From DASQZT01 sp035638575 (GTDB lineage Bacteria > Acidobacteriota > Terriglobia > Bryobacterales > Bryobacteraceae): a stretch of 64,000 nt of DNA. Within the stretch, counting starts at the first letter, position 1; each line of letters begins with the position of its first letter. This document shows positions 25,135 through 35,084 of this stretch, piece after piece. The notes under the pieces were generated by a model. The model was given only the letters and a program-made list of their open reading frames with translations. It had not been told where the DNA came from and did not search any database. Position numbers and translations under genes: made by a program. The stretch lies in NCBI GenBank assembly GCA_035638575.1, contig DASQZT010000211.1:59670-123669 (forward strand), in the 5' to 3' direction.

Positions 25135-25854
25135 ATGGACAAGCGGCACATTCTTGAGGAAATCAAGCGAACTGCGAGAGCGAACGGTGGCAAGCCGCTC
25201 GGCAAGGAACGATTCTATCAAGAGACCGGAATAAACGAGTCGGACTGGCTTGGGAAGCATTGGGCGAGGTGGGGTGATGCTGTGCGTGAAAGCGGACTCG
25301 AGCCAAATCGGATGCAGGGGGCGCTCGACGAACACGATCTGATCGAGAAATTTGTCGGGTTGATGCGCGAGCTGGGCAAGTTTCCGACTGCGAATGAGGT
25401 GAAGCTGAAAGCCCGTCGCACGCCCGGCTTTCCGTGGCACAATACCTTTACCCGCTTTGGCTCCAAGCACGAATTCGCTGCGCGCATTCAGGAGTATTGC
25501 AGAGAGCGAGTAGGCTACGACGATGTCGTGACCCTGTGTACTGCGATTGAGGCGCCTGATCCACTTCCGGCCGATGACGATGTTGAGCCGGAAGAGAATT
25601 ATGGTTTCGTATACCTGATGAAGTCTGGCCGTTACTACAAGATTGGCCGAACCGGCCACGTTGGTGGTCGAGAACGCGATCTCGCAATACAGATGCCGGA
25701 TAAGCTCAATACGGTTCATTTTATTCGCACCGATGATCCGGTTGGCATCGAGGCATACTGGCATAACAGGTTTGACACGAACCGGAAAAACGGCGAGTGG
25801 TTTGATTTAACCAGCGCCGATGTAAAAGCGTTCAAGCGACGGAAGTTCATGTAA
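25135..25854 (+). CDS. GIY-YIG-like (T5orf172/MUG113) protein with HNH-associated repeat
   Basis: The 239-residue protein has an N-terminal repeat (GKERFYQETGINESDWLGKH, WARWGDAVRESGL) like the homing-endonuclease-associated repeat. The C-terminal domain (about 155-239) has GFVYLMKSGRYYKIGRT and GEWFDLTS, the T5orf172 branch of the GIY-YIG nuclease fold; the Arg of the strand-helix unit appears as GRT. It probably binds or cuts nucleic acid. It is the first gene of the pepD island, on the same strand as the SIR2 gene 25 bp away. Its lower GC content suggests transfer. Confidence 0.82.
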   Translation: MDKRHILEEIKRTARANGGKPLGKERFYQETGINESDWLGKHWARWGDAVRESGLEPNRMQGALDEHDLIEKFVGLMRELGKFPTANEVKLKARRTPGFPWHNTFTRFGSKHEFAARIQEYCRERVGYDDVVTLCTAIEAPDPLPADDDVEPEENYGFVYLMKSGRYYKIGRTGHVGGRERDLAIQMPDKLNTVHFIRTDDPVGIEAYWHNRFDTNRKNGEWFDLTSADVKAFKRRKFM

Positions 25855-25879
25855 CGGCAACTGCGAGGGACGGACCTAG

Positions 25880-26929
25880 TTGGCGGAAACCAAGGCGAAA
25901 CCGAAGCGGAAGCAGAATGTCGCCAGAAGACGGCGAGGACGTGTCTTCATTCTTGGGGCTGGGGCATCCGCATCGTGTGGGATAGCCGTCGCGCGGGACA
26001 TCCTTCGGGAGGCCATGCAGCGCCTTGCAAAACGAAATGCCGAGCGCGCCGATAAGGTCCACGATCTGCTGCGCTATCTGTATCCGGGATTCAGTGAGGA
26101 CCTGTCGAATTATCCAAACGTCGAGGATTTCCTGAATTTAGTGGAGATGGCCAAGGAGTTCCATGGAGAGGCTTATATCGCAAGCCAGCGATGGTCGCGG
26201 ACAAGACTTCAGGAAGCTGCTGACATCAGCCTGCGCGCGATAACCGAATACATCTGGGAATTCATGGCGGACGCTGACCACAGACGGGTTCTGTCTGCCT
26301 TGGTTCGCGAACTGGTACGCCCGGGCGATGTGATCGTCAGCTTTAATTGGGACTTCATGATCGATCTTGCTCTCGAAGAGCGCGACGAGAACAGCTCTCC
26401 GGTGTATACCTACTCGTCATCCCGCGATTCCGTCGTACTGCTAAAACCGCACGGCTCCATCGACTGGTTTGAGAAAAGCAATCTTCCTAGCGACAAGAAG
26501 CTCCTGAAGGAAATGCGGCACAGGGCTACAGGAGTCTACTTCTATCCCTATTTTCAGCTCGCCCAGAACCCTGATTTGCTGCAGTACCCTTCGTTCATCG
26601 TCCCGCCGCTATCGGTAAAGAAGTTCGGCGGATTCCTCCAGCGAGTGTGGAGAGACGTTTACCGTGCGGTAGCGGCGGCAACGGAACTCTACATCATCGG
26701 GTATTCGCTACCTCGGGAAGATCAGTTTGCGAGGCTCGTCATCGGGCGGGCGATTCAACGTAATAATTCGACTCGCAAGGAGGGGCACAAGCGATTGCCG
26801 GTGATAGTCGTTAACCCCGATGAGAGCGCAACGGCGACGTTCGCGAAGCTTGTGGGCAGCGGCGTGCAATTCTTCCAAACATCCCTTCAAAACTACGTCA
26901 CATGGCTCCGCGAGCAGCGCGAAGGTTAA
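25880..26929 (+). CDS. SIR2-like domain protein (possible NADase)
   Basis: The 349-residue protein starts at TTG. After a basic leader, FILGAGASASCGIAVARDI is the NAD-binding GAG motif of SIR2-like proteins. SFNWDFMIDLAL (the N-D pair), LLKPHGSIDW (catalytic-type His) and IIGYSLPREDQFARLV complete the pattern of bacterial SIR2_2 family members. No zinc-finger cysteines are present, so it is not a classic deacetylase. Such domains deplete NAD in several anti-phage systems (ThsA, DSR). It sits between a GIY-YIG-like gene and a nuclease-like gene on the reverse strand. A defence role is inference. Confidence 0.85.
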   Translation: MAETKAKPKRKQNVARRRRGRVFILGAGASASCGIAVARDILREAMQRLAKRNAERADKVHDLLRYLYPGFSEDLSNYPNVEDFLNLVEMAKEFHGEAYIASQRWSRTRLQEAADISLRAITEYIWEFMADADHRRVLSALVRELVRPGDVIVSFNWDFMIDLALEERDENSSPVYTYSSSRDSVVLLKPHGSIDWFEKSNLPSDKKLLKEMRHRATGVYFYPYFQLAQNPDLLQYPSFIVPPLSVKKFGGFLQRVWRDVYRAVAAATELYIIGYSLPREDQFARLVIGRAIQRNNSTRKEGHKRLPVIVVNPDESATATFAKLVGSGVQFFQTSLQNYVTWLREQREG

Positions 26930-26970
26930 CGAATGTCGCTGGCAGGCTCGTTTCGGCTGCGTCCCTTCCC

Positions 26971-28209
26971 CTAGCCCGGCACGAGCGCGAGTTCACCATC
27001 AGTCATTCGGAGATGGCCGAATCGACGATCTCCGAGCGCACGTTGCGTAGGTGATGAAGGCGGCGACGGCTGAATCCTAAGCCCCACTTCGTAACTCGCC
27101 TTCTCACGGTCAATGATAAGCAGGCAGTGGGTCTTGCGGTAGAACGCCATCGCAGCCACCATCAAAATCTGCGTTCGTTCAGCCAGTTTCGCAGGCTCTA
27201 TACCAGCGCAGGAGCCAAACACGAATACCCATTCGGGCTTGGAGTCAAAGTGCAGTGCCCCGTAGGTGAACCTGTCCCCGGAACTGTCGCGCTTCTCGAT
27301 TGCTCCATGGAACGCGTGGCCAAGCTTCGACCGTTCCCGCAAGCGAAGATTCGCGAGCACCGCCTGCATCTCCAGGTAACTGCTGCGTTGGTCCGGCGCA
27401 TCATACCAGGCGAGTGCCTCGGCGGACAGGCCAGCCGCATAGTCTTGACGGCGGGTCGCGAGCTGGTCGGCCACGTCTTCCAGCAGTAAGCTGTACTGGT
27501 CATGTTCCCATTTCGATTTCAAAGCCCGGTCCAACTCATCGCGCCGCGCCGCAACTGCAATTGCCGCGTCGGCCTTCCCCGCGCAGCCAGCCAAACTGCC
27601 GCCGTGCAACAAGCAGAACTCAAACAGCGCCCGTTCATCACCAATGATCCGCAAATCCGTGTATGGCAAGGCGCGCCTGGCGTCCAGATAGGCGAGGACC
27701 TCCGGTGCAGTTCTCAGTTCAACCGCGAGGTTCAGGAAGTCCTTGAGCGAGAGGTACGTGATGGGTGTACCTTGATATTGCAGCGGAAGATTGTCAGCCT
27801 GGGTATTAAGATCGACGCGCTCCAACACTTCGACGAGGACGATGCCGTGATTGATTTTAGGCAACCCCTCCGGAAGCTCGACCCGTCCCCTCCGCGGGTG
27901 GTCGCACCAGACGGGCTTTCCACGTTCCGTGCGCAACGCACCGCGTAGTTGGGAAGCCGCTTTCTTCGCCCCCTTCAGCGCTCACGATAAACTCTTGTCA
28001 GCATCGCGGGCGAGCACGTCCTGTTGCGTTTTCTGGGACATCAATATGCCAACGCCGGGGTACGCGATGAGAAAATCCGCAACTTCCTTTTGTGTACCAT
28101 CGATGGTTTGCGGGCCGCGGAACACGAACCCAGATATAAACGGCAGGGCCAGAAAATCCCGCACGTACAGTTCGGCCCAGATCCCACGCTCCTTTGGTTC
28201 TTCTGACAT
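26971..28209 (-). pseudogene. Nuclease-like protein of the island, interrupted by one in-frame TGA
   Basis: Both parts share one frame of 413 codons with a TGA at 27982-27984 where a Trp codon (TGG) would fit: ...ADKSLS-stop-ALKGAKKAASQL. The first 75 residues look like a PD-(D/E)xK fold start: IWAELYVRDFLALPFI, then EVADFLIAYPGVGILMSQKT with the acidic residue and QK. The long second part has no motif that I recognise; a TTG at 27936 could start it alone. It is most simply a recently inactivated nuclease, or one read through at TGA. Confidence 0.6.
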
Positions 28210-28274
28210 AAGTGACGCTCTTTTAATAGTTTACCAAGCGCACAGTGATTCTCCTGGCCTGCCCCGTCAAGGGC

Positions 28275-28391
28275 CTAACGACGCTCATGACGCCGGGCGT
28301 CGTGCTGGAAGAACCTCTTCACGGTATCAGATGCGGTGCCACGCTCCTGAATGAACTCGCGGGACGTGATTACTTTGGTCTTCTTCTCGAA
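28275..28391 (-). pseudogene. Start-less gene fragment at island junction, Phd/YefM-like
   Basis: A 38-codon frame without start reads KKTKVITSREFIQERG and ends in RRHERR plus TAG. The motif resembles the N-terminus of Phd antitoxins (V.TSREF.Q..G.A), then diverges. It is cut at its 5' side within 15 bp of the pepD repeat. The assignment is tentative. Confidence 0.3.
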
Positions 28392-28405
28392 TTAGCACCA
28401 CACGG

Positions 28406-28695
28406 GCTCCCCACCCCCGCCGCGCCGTACGCTAACATTGATTCCGGCCATGTCCACAGCCTTAGACCAGCTCGAACCCCAGGCCGTCTGGAAGCACTTC
28501 GCTGCTCTCGCGGCCATTCCCCGCGCTTCGGAGAAGGAAGCCGCGGCCCGCAATTATGTGCTAGCCCTTGCTCGCCGTCTGGGCCTCCAATCCGTTCAGG
28601 ACTCCGTCGGCAATACCGTCGTCCGCAAGCCCGCGCGCCCCGGACGCGAAGCCGCTGTCCCGGCCGCCATCCAGGGCCACCTGGACATGGTCTGC
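28406..28695 (+). repeat. Right copy of 290 bp direct repeat: 5' end of pepD
   Basis: Same length and orientation as 24608-24897. The bases CACGGG occur right after the left copy and just before the right copy, so each junction with the island carries the same hexamer. The layout is what single-crossover integration of a circle carrying 290 bp of pepD would leave. Confidence 0.85.
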
Positions 28696-29897
28696 GAGAA
28701 GAACGAAGGCACCAGCCACAACTTCGATACCGACCCATCCGCCTGGTGGTCGATGGCGATTGGCTCAAAGCCGATGGCACCACTCTCGGCGCCGACAATG
28801 GCGTGGGTGTGGCCGCCGCGCTCGCCGTCATGGAAAGCGATGCCGTCGCCCACGGCCCCCTGGAATTCGTGTTCACTATCGACGAAGAGAGCGGCCTCAC
28901 CGGCGCTTCGCAATTCCCCGGCGGACTCCTCCACTCCAGGTACTTCCTCAATCTCGACAACGAAGAGGAGGACACCCTTTGCATCGGATGCGCCGGCGGC
29001 GTCAACTCCGTCGCCCGGCGCAAGATCGCGCGCCGCCCCGCCCCTTCCGGCGAAGCGTGGCGCATCAAGGTCTCGGGCCTCGCCGGCGGACACTCGGGCG
29101 TCGACATTCATCGAGGCCGCGGCAACGCCCTTCGCATCCTCGGCCGCGCGCTCCTGGCTCTCCAGGACCGCCTGCCCCTCGCCGTCGCCGCCATCCAGGG
29201 CGGCAGCAAGCGCAACGCCATCCCGCGCGAAGCCTCCGCCGTCGTGGTGCTCGACTCCGCCCACGCGCAGCAATTGAAGTCCCTGCTGGCGGCTTACGAA
29301 GCCGAGGCCCGATCCGATCTCGGCTCCTTCGATCCCGGCCTCCGCGTCTCCGTCGAATCCGCCGGGCGTCCGGAGCAGGTCATCGCCGATGCCGACGCCG
29401 CCGTGATCGCCGGCATCCTGGCCGGTCAGCATCACGGCGTTCTGGCCATGAGCCCCGATATTCCCGGCCTGGTGCAGACGTCCACCAACCTCGCCACTGT
29501 CGCTACCAGCCAGGACGAAGTCGAGATCGCCACCAGCCAGCGCAGCTCCATCGAGAGCAGCAAGCGCGCCGCCGCCCGCATGGTCGCCACAGTATTCCGC
29601 TTCGCCGGGTTTGAAGTGACGCAGTCCGGCGATTATCCCGGCTGGAAACCCGAGCCCGCGAGCGACATTGTCCGCACCGCCCTGGCCGTTCACCAGGATG
29701 TCCTCGGCAGGAAGCCCGAGCTCATCGCCATGCATGCCGGTCTGGAGTGCGGGGTCATCGGCGAGAAATACTCCGGGATGCAGATGATCTCCTTCGGCCC
29801 GCACATCGTCGATGTCCACAGCCCCAGCGAGCGGATCAAGATCTCCTCGGTCGGCCCCTTCTATAAACTGCTGACCGGCCTTCTGGAACGCCTGTAG
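28450..29897 (+). pseudogene. pepD: Aminoacyl-histidine dipeptidase (M20), frameshifted
   Basis: The product would be about 482 residues. Motifs in order: HLDMVCEKN (metal His and Asp), DGTTLGADNGVGVAAAL, and FTIDEESGLTGA (catalytic Glu), then LAGGHSG and the C-terminal HAGLECG metal His. The first frame runs from ATG 28450 to about 28735 (HNFDTDP); the rest is one frame over (IRLVVDGDWL). One base is missing after GACCC. PepD cleaves Xaa-His dipeptides such as carnosine in the cytoplasm. The gene is either dead or the base is an assembly error. Confidence 0.8.
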
Positions 29898-29947
29898 AGT
29901 CGAACCGCCGCGGCGCGCGCCCGAAGGTCTGTGCCACAATCGACTCA

Positions 29948-31618
29948 GTGCTGCTGGAGCTGGTGGTAGAAAACTACGCGGTGGTCGAGCGGTTGCGCGT
30001 GCATTTCCACCCGGGGCTGAACCTGCTGACGGGCGAAACCGGCAGCGGGAAGTCCATCGTCGTCGATGCCGTCGGCCTGCTGCTGGGCGGCCGCGCGTCG
30101 GCCGACATGATCCGCACCAGCGAGGCGCGCGCCCGCATCGCCGGCATCTTCGATGTTCACGACCATGCCATGGTGCGGCGCCTGCTGGAGCCCGCCGGCC
30201 TCGAAATCGAGGACGGCGAGCTGCTCATCGAGCGCGAGATCCTGGCAAGCGGGAAGTCGCGCGCGTTCGTCGGCAGCCGCCCCGTCGCGGCCTCCCTGCT
30301 GAAAGAGCTGGCGCCCTACCTGGCCGATATCCACGGGCAACACGATCAGCAGCTTTTGTTTTCCCCCGACGCCCAGCGCGAGATGCTGGACGTCTTCTCC
30401 TGCCATGGCGAGCTGCTCGGCCGCATTTCCGCCGTCTTTCAAAAATGGCGCGCCGCCGCGGCGGAATTGGAGGAGATCGAGCGCCTGGAGCAGGAAAAAC
30501 TGCAGTTGCTCGACCTGTGGTCCTTCCAGCGCAAGGAGATCGAAAGCGCCGCGCTCGGCCCCGAGGAGGACGCCGCCCTCAACAACGAGCGGCGCGTTTT
30601 GCAGAACGTGGCGCGCTTGCAGGAAAGCGCCGAGACGGCCTACGCCGCGGTCTACGATAGCCCCGAATCGGCGCTCTCGCTCACCCGCCAGGCGGCCAAA
30701 CGCGTGGACGAGCTTTGCCGCATCGATTCGTCCCTGGAGCCTTTTCGCGAGCACCTGAAGGCGGCCGACCTCAGCCTGCAGGAGGTCTCCTACGCGCTGC
30801 GCGACTACATTTCGCGCCTGGAGGCCAACCCGTCCCGACTGGAGGAAGTGGAAACGCGGCTGGAGGCCATCGACCGGCTCAAGCGCAAATACGGCCAGTC
30901 GATCGCCCAGATTCTCGGCTTTCTCGACGACGTGCGGCAGCACATTTCTTCCGTGGAGCACGCCAGCGAGCGCATGGAGGAGTTGCGCAAAGAGCGCAAG
31001 CGGCTCTCCGAGGAATTCGAGAAGCTGGCGGCCGGCCTGACCGAGCGCCGCCGCGCGTCCGCGCGCAAGCTGGAGAAGCGCGTGGAAGCCGAGCTGGCGC
31101 AGCTTGCCATGGAGCGCACCGCGTTCCGCGTCGAGATCGCGCCCGCCGCATGGAGTGAGGAAGGCGCCGACCGCGTGGATTTCCTGGTGTCGCCCAATCT
31201 CGGCGAGGAGCCGCGCCCGCTCGAGAAAGTGGCGTCCGGCGGCGAGATTTCGCGCATCGCGCTGGCCTTGAAAACCTGCCTGGCCGGACCGAAGCTGGCG
31301 CATGTCCGCACGCTGATCTTCGACGAGGTGGACGCCGGCGTGGGTGGAAGCGCCGCCGAAGGCGTGGGGCGCCGCCTGAAGAAGTTGGCCGCCGCCAACC
31401 AGGTGCTCTGTGTCACGCACCTGCCGCAGATCGCCTGCTTCGCGGACCATCATTACCGCGTGGAGAAGCGCGAGTCTGCGGGCCGCACGGTGGCCGTGGT
31501 GGACGAGCTGGACGCCGAGGCGCGCACCCGCGAAATCGGCCGCATGCTCTCCGGCCAGAAGCTGACTCCCGAGGCCTTGAAGCACGCCCAGCGGCTCATT
31601 CGCATGGGCACGGTCTAA
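29948..31618 (+). CDS. recN: DNA repair protein RecN
   Basis: The 556-residue SMC-like ATPase starts at GTG. Walker A is LTGETGSGKSIVVDA near residue 30 and the Q-loop lies in DIHGQHDQQLLF. Two long coiled-coil arms cover about residues 150-360. The signature SGGEISRIALAL and Walker B TLIFDEVDAGVGG lie near 430-470, followed by CVTHLPQIA. RecN tethers DNA ends in double-strand break repair. It starts 50 bp after pepD. Confidence 0.97.
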   Translation: MLLELVVENYAVVERLRVHFHPGLNLLTGETGSGKSIVVDAVGLLLGGRASADMIRTSEARARIAGIFDVHDHAMVRRLLEPAGLEIEDGELLIEREILASGKSRAFVGSRPVAASLLKELAPYLADIHGQHDQQLLFSPDAQREMLDVFSCHGELLGRISAVFQKWRAAAAELEEIERLEQEKLQLLDLWSFQRKEIESAALGPEEDAALNNERRVLQNVARLQESAETAYAAVYDSPESALSLTRQAAKRVDELCRIDSSLEPFREHLKAADLSLQEVSYALRDYISRLEANPSRLEEVETRLEAIDRLKRKYGQSIAQILGFLDDVRQHISSVEHASERMEELRKERKRLSEEFEKLAAGLTERRRASARKLEKRVEAELAQLAMERTAFRVEIAPAAWSEEGADRVDFLVSPNLGEEPRPLEKVASGGEISRIALALKTCLAGPKLAHVRTLIFDEVDAGVGGSAAEGVGRRLKKLAAANQVLCVTHLPQIACFADHHYRVEKRESAGRTVAVVDELDAEARTREIGRMLSGQKLTPEALKHAQRLIRMGTV

Positions 31619-31679
31619 TGACCGGGCAACCTCGCCGTGGCTTTACTCCTCAGCTGTCTTTGTATTAAGATAGCTCGGT

Positions 31680-32009
31680 ATGGCCAAAACCGATACCCTG
31701 CAAGGCTCGCTCGATCTGCTGGTGCTGAAGATTCTTTCGCGGCGCGCGCCGCTGCACGGCTACGCCATCATGACCGCCATCGAGGAGATTTCGGGCGAAG
31801 TCCTGCGCGTGGAAGAGGGTTCGCTCTACCCCGCTCTGCATCGCATGGAAGACGCCGGTTCCGTTCGCGCAAAGTGGATCGCCAAAGAGGGCGGCCGCCG
31901 GGCGCGCGTCTATGAATTGACGGCGCTGGGCCGCAAACAGCTCGCGAGCGAAGAGACTCGATGGACGGCGGTCACCGGCGCGGTCCAACGCGTCCTCAAC
32001 CTCGCCTGA
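31680..32009 (+). CDS. PadR-family transcriptional regulator
   Basis: The 109-residue winged-helix protein starts QGSLDLLVLKILSRRAPLHG and has EEGSLYPALHRMEDAG, the PadR signature. It lies 11 bp before an ADOP permease, the standard acidobacterial pairing in which the PadR protein represses the transporter operon. The dyad TCTT-N6-AAGA (31659-31672) upstream is a weak operator candidate. Confidence 0.94.
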   Translation: MAKTDTLQGSLDLLVLKILSRRAPLHGYAIMTAIEEISGEVLRVEEGSLYPALHRMEDAGSVRAKWIAKEGGRRARVYELTALGRKQLASEETRWTAVTGAVQRVLNLA

Positions 32010-32020
32010 GGAGAATAGCC

Positions 32021-34687
32021 ATGTCCTGGATGACACGATTTGCCAATCTGTTCCGCCAGCGGCGCCTCGACGCCGAACTGGAAGAGGAGCTGGCCTCGCA
32101 TGTCGAGGAAGCGATCGGCCGGGGACGTTCCGCCGCGGAGGCGCGGCACGCCCTGGGAGCCGCGCTCCACTACCGCGAGCAGAGCCGCGACATCAAATTG
32201 TTGCCCCGGCTCGATGCCCTGGCCTCGGATATCGTGTTCGGCTGGCGGCAGATCAACAAGCACCGCGCCGTGAGCGCCGCCGCCATTCTCTCGCTCGCCC
32301 TGGCCACCGGCGCCACCACCGCCGCCTTCCGCCTCGTCGACGCCGTCCTGCTCCGCACCTTGCCCATCGCCCAGCCCGAGCGCCTCTTCTATCTGGGCAA
32401 CACCATGATCGACCCCCGCGATGGCCACCCCGACCACCGCGACGACTTCGACTATCCGACCTTTCGCCGCTACCGCGAAACCCTGGCCGGCCGCGCCGAC
32501 TTGATGGTGGTCGGCTACAGCTCGCGTCAGGACGCCACGTTCGGATCCTCCGGCGAAACCGAAAAGTTCTACCGGCAGTACGTCTCCGGCAACATGTTCG
32601 GCGTCTTCGGCCTCCAGCCCGCTCTCGGCCGCCTGCTCACGCCGGATGACGATGTCATGCCCGGCGCGCATCCGGTCGCCGTGCTGAGCCATGACTACTG
32701 GACCAGGCGTTTCGGCCGCGACCCGAACATCGTCGGCCGGTCCTTCCGGTACGCCAACGTCGCCTACGAAATCGTCGGCGTCGCCCCCAGAGGCTTCACC
32801 GGTACCGAGCCCGGCGTCGTCACCGACGTCTTCCTTCCGGCCATGATGAACGTGCAGGCCATCGATAGCCCCGGCTGGAGCTGGTTTCGCATCTGGGTGC
32901 GCCCTGCGACAGGTGTCGCGCCCGAGCAGGTTCGCCAGCCGTTGCAGGCGGCCCTCGCCAACGAACACCTCCAGCGCCTCGAGAACTTTCTGCCGAACAC
33001 GCCCAAGAGCGTGATCGACCAGTTCCTCAGCGAGTCGATCCTGCTGCTTCCCGCCGCCTCCGGAGCCTCGGATTTGCAGAGGGGATACCGCCGTCCGCTT
33101 CTCATCCTGGCGTCGCTCGTGGCGCTCGTCCTCCTGGTCGCCTGCGCCAACGTCGGCAATCTGCTCGCCGCCCAAGCCGCGGCGCGCGCCCGCGAGATGG
33201 CCTTGCGGGTCTCCATCGGCGCCGGAAAGTGGCGTTTGATCCAACTGGTGCTGGTGGAGAGCACGCTGCTCGCCGTCCTCGCCTCCGCCGCGGGCGCTCT
33301 CTTCTCCTGGTGGTCGGCGCCGTTGGTCGTGTCCATGCTGGCGCCTCCCGAAGCTCCCGTGCGCCTCGTTCTCGGCGCCGACTGGCGCGCCCTCGCGTTC
33401 GGCGTCGCGCTCACCGTCCTGGTCGCGCTCGGCTTCGGACTGGCCCCGGCCCTCCGCGCCTCGTCCGTCAAGCCCGTGGCCGCGCTCAAGGGCGGCGAAG
33501 ATCCGCATTCCCGGCGCGGCTTCATGAACTCGCTGATCGCCGGCCAGATGGCCCTCTGCGTCCTGGTCCTGTTCATGGCCGCACTCTTCGTCGCCACCTT
33601 CCAGCGCCTGTCGAACCGCCCCCTCGGATTCTCGTACCAGCGCGTTCTCGCCATGGAGGTCGGCTCCGCCGGCAAAGAACAGAATCCGGATACCTGGATG
33701 CAAGTCGCCGCCCGCCTGCGCCAGACGCCGGGAGTGGATTCCATTGCCGTCTCCGGTTGGACGCTGTTGAGCGGCAACCACTGGACCGCCAGCGTGCGCG
33801 TGCCTGGCCAGGCCGCCGAGCCCCGCTCGCCGTACTTCCTCGACGTGTCTCCCGGCTTTTTCGAAACCCTGCGCATCGGTTTCGTCGATGGGCGGGACTT
33901 CCGTCCCGGCGACCTGCCACCGCGCGTGAAGGGCGGCGACCAGCCGCTCGCCGGTGTCGGCATTGTCAACGAGGCCTTCACCCGCAAGTATTTCGACGGC
34001 CGGAACCCGGTGGGCCGCTCGGTCGAAGTGTGGCAGAAAAAAGACGTCTCCGCGGCCATGCGGATTGTCGGCTGGGTCCGTGACGCCGCCTACTCCGATG
34101 TGCGCGAAGTCATCCGTCCCGTCGTCTACGTTCCCATTCAGGAAAGAAACGGGGCCACCTTCATCGTCCGCGCCGTCGGCGATCCGCGCGCTCTGGCGCC
34201 CATATTGCGCCGCGCCGTGCCGCAGGCGCGCTCCGGGTTCCGCGTGCGCAACATCGATCTCCAGAGCGGGCTGGTCCGCCGGCAGATGATTCACGAGCGC
34301 CTCCTCGCCACGCTGTCGTTCTTCTTCGCCGTATTAGCGCTGGTGCTGGCGGCCATCGGCCTCTACGGCGTGCTGAACTACTCGGTGGTCCGGCAGCGGC
34401 GCGAGATCGGCATCCGCATGGCGCTCGGCGCGCGCTCCGCCCACGTGGTGCGACGGGTCACCACCGGTATGCTCGCCATGGTCTCGCTCGGCGCGGCCGC
34501 CGGTGTAGCCGGAGGCATCGCCAGCGCGCGAGTAGTCGAGACCCTGCTCTTCGGTGTCAGGGCCACCGACTTGGGAATCGTCGCCGCGCCGCTTCTGACG
34601 CTGCTCGGCGCCGCCGTTCTGGCGGCGCTCCCGCCCGCCATTCGTGCCGTGCGGATCGATCCCGCCCGGACGTTGCGCAGCGAGTAG
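32021..34687 (+). CDS. ADOP-family ABC transporter permease (FtsX/MacB type)
   Basis: The 888-residue protein starts at ATG 32021 behind AGGAG. The first 60 residues are the ADOP-specific cytoplasmic helix (RQRRLDAELEEELASHVEEA). Then comes a transmembrane helix (AAAILSLALATGATTAAF), a MacB-like periplasmic domain, three helices with LVACANVGNLLAAQAAARAREMALR, and a second copy of the same layout ending in REIGIRMALGARSAHVVR. Members usually export peptides or lipoproteins with a separate ATPase; no ATPase gene is adjacent here. It is probably PadR-regulated. Confidence 0.93.
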   Translation: MSWMTRFANLFRQRRLDAELEEELASHVEEAIGRGRSAAEARHALGAALHYREQSRDIKLLPRLDALASDIVFGWRQINKHRAVSAAAILSLALATGATTAAFRLVDAVLLRTLPIAQPERLFYLGNTMIDPRDGHPDHRDDFDYPTFRRYRETLAGRADLMVVGYSSRQDATFGSSGETEKFYRQYVSGNMFGVFGLQPALGRLLTPDDDVMPGAHPVAVLSHDYWTRRFGRDPNIVGRSFRYANVAYEIVGVAPRGFTGTEPGVVTDVFLPAMMNVQAIDSPGWSWFRIWVRPATGVAPEQVRQPLQAALANEHLQRLENFLPNTPKSVIDQFLSESILLLPAASGASDLQRGYRRPLLILASLVALVLLVACANVGNLLAAQAAARAREMALRVSIGAGKWRLIQLVLVESTLLAVLASAAGALFSWWSAPLVVSMLAPPEAPVRLVLGADWRALAFGVALTVLVALGFGLAPALRASSVKPVAALKGGEDPHSRRGFMNSLIAGQMALCVLVLFMAALFVATFQRLSNRPLGFSYQRVLAMEVGSAGKEQNPDTWMQVAARLRQTPGVDSIAVSGWTLLSGNHWTASVRVPGQAAEPRSPYFLDVSPGFFETLRIGFVDGRDFRPGDLPPRVKGGDQPLAGVGIVNEAFTRKYFDGRNPVGRSVEVWQKKDVSAAMRIVGWVRDAAYSDVREVIRPVVYVPIQERNGATFIVRAVGDPRALAPILRRAVPQARSGFRVRNIDLQSGLVRRQMIHERLLATLSFFFAVLALVLAAIGLYGVLNYSVVRQRREIGIRMALGARSAHVVRRVTTGMLAMVSLGAAAGVAGGIASARVVETLLFGVRATDLGIVAAPLLTLLGAAVLAALPPAIRAVRIDPARTLRSE

Positions 34688-35084
34688 ATCCACAAGTTGG
34701 AATCGACCGGCTTTTCCGGCACACGAGTGCGGCGTTTGCGGTTGGCGGCGCGAAGGTGCTGAACCTGATCCGGAGCTCGTCAACAGGGCTGTTCGGAACA
34801 GGTGTTAGGAAAGGCTGGGCGACCAGCCAAGATCTGGAGACCGGACCAAGGTTGACAGGCTCCCTGGGTCGGTTGCTAAATGTGGGACCCGAGGAGCCAT
34901 GCCCCCACCCTGACAGGCGTTCGACGGCTCAGATCAGCAGTAGCGCCGTAGCGTTCAGGGATCCAAATCCACTCGAGTAAGAAGCCATTCCGGACTTCTG
35001 GCCGGCCAAGGAACCGTTTGAGATTCCGGTCGGCATGCGGAGGGTCTGCCGGCGTTTCGAGCGTTGGCGAAAAGGACACCATTT

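Noticed and set aside
31910..34294. 794-codon minus-strand open frame opposite the ADOP permease
   Set aside because: Antisense of a conserved transporter gene; composition is that of shadow frames.
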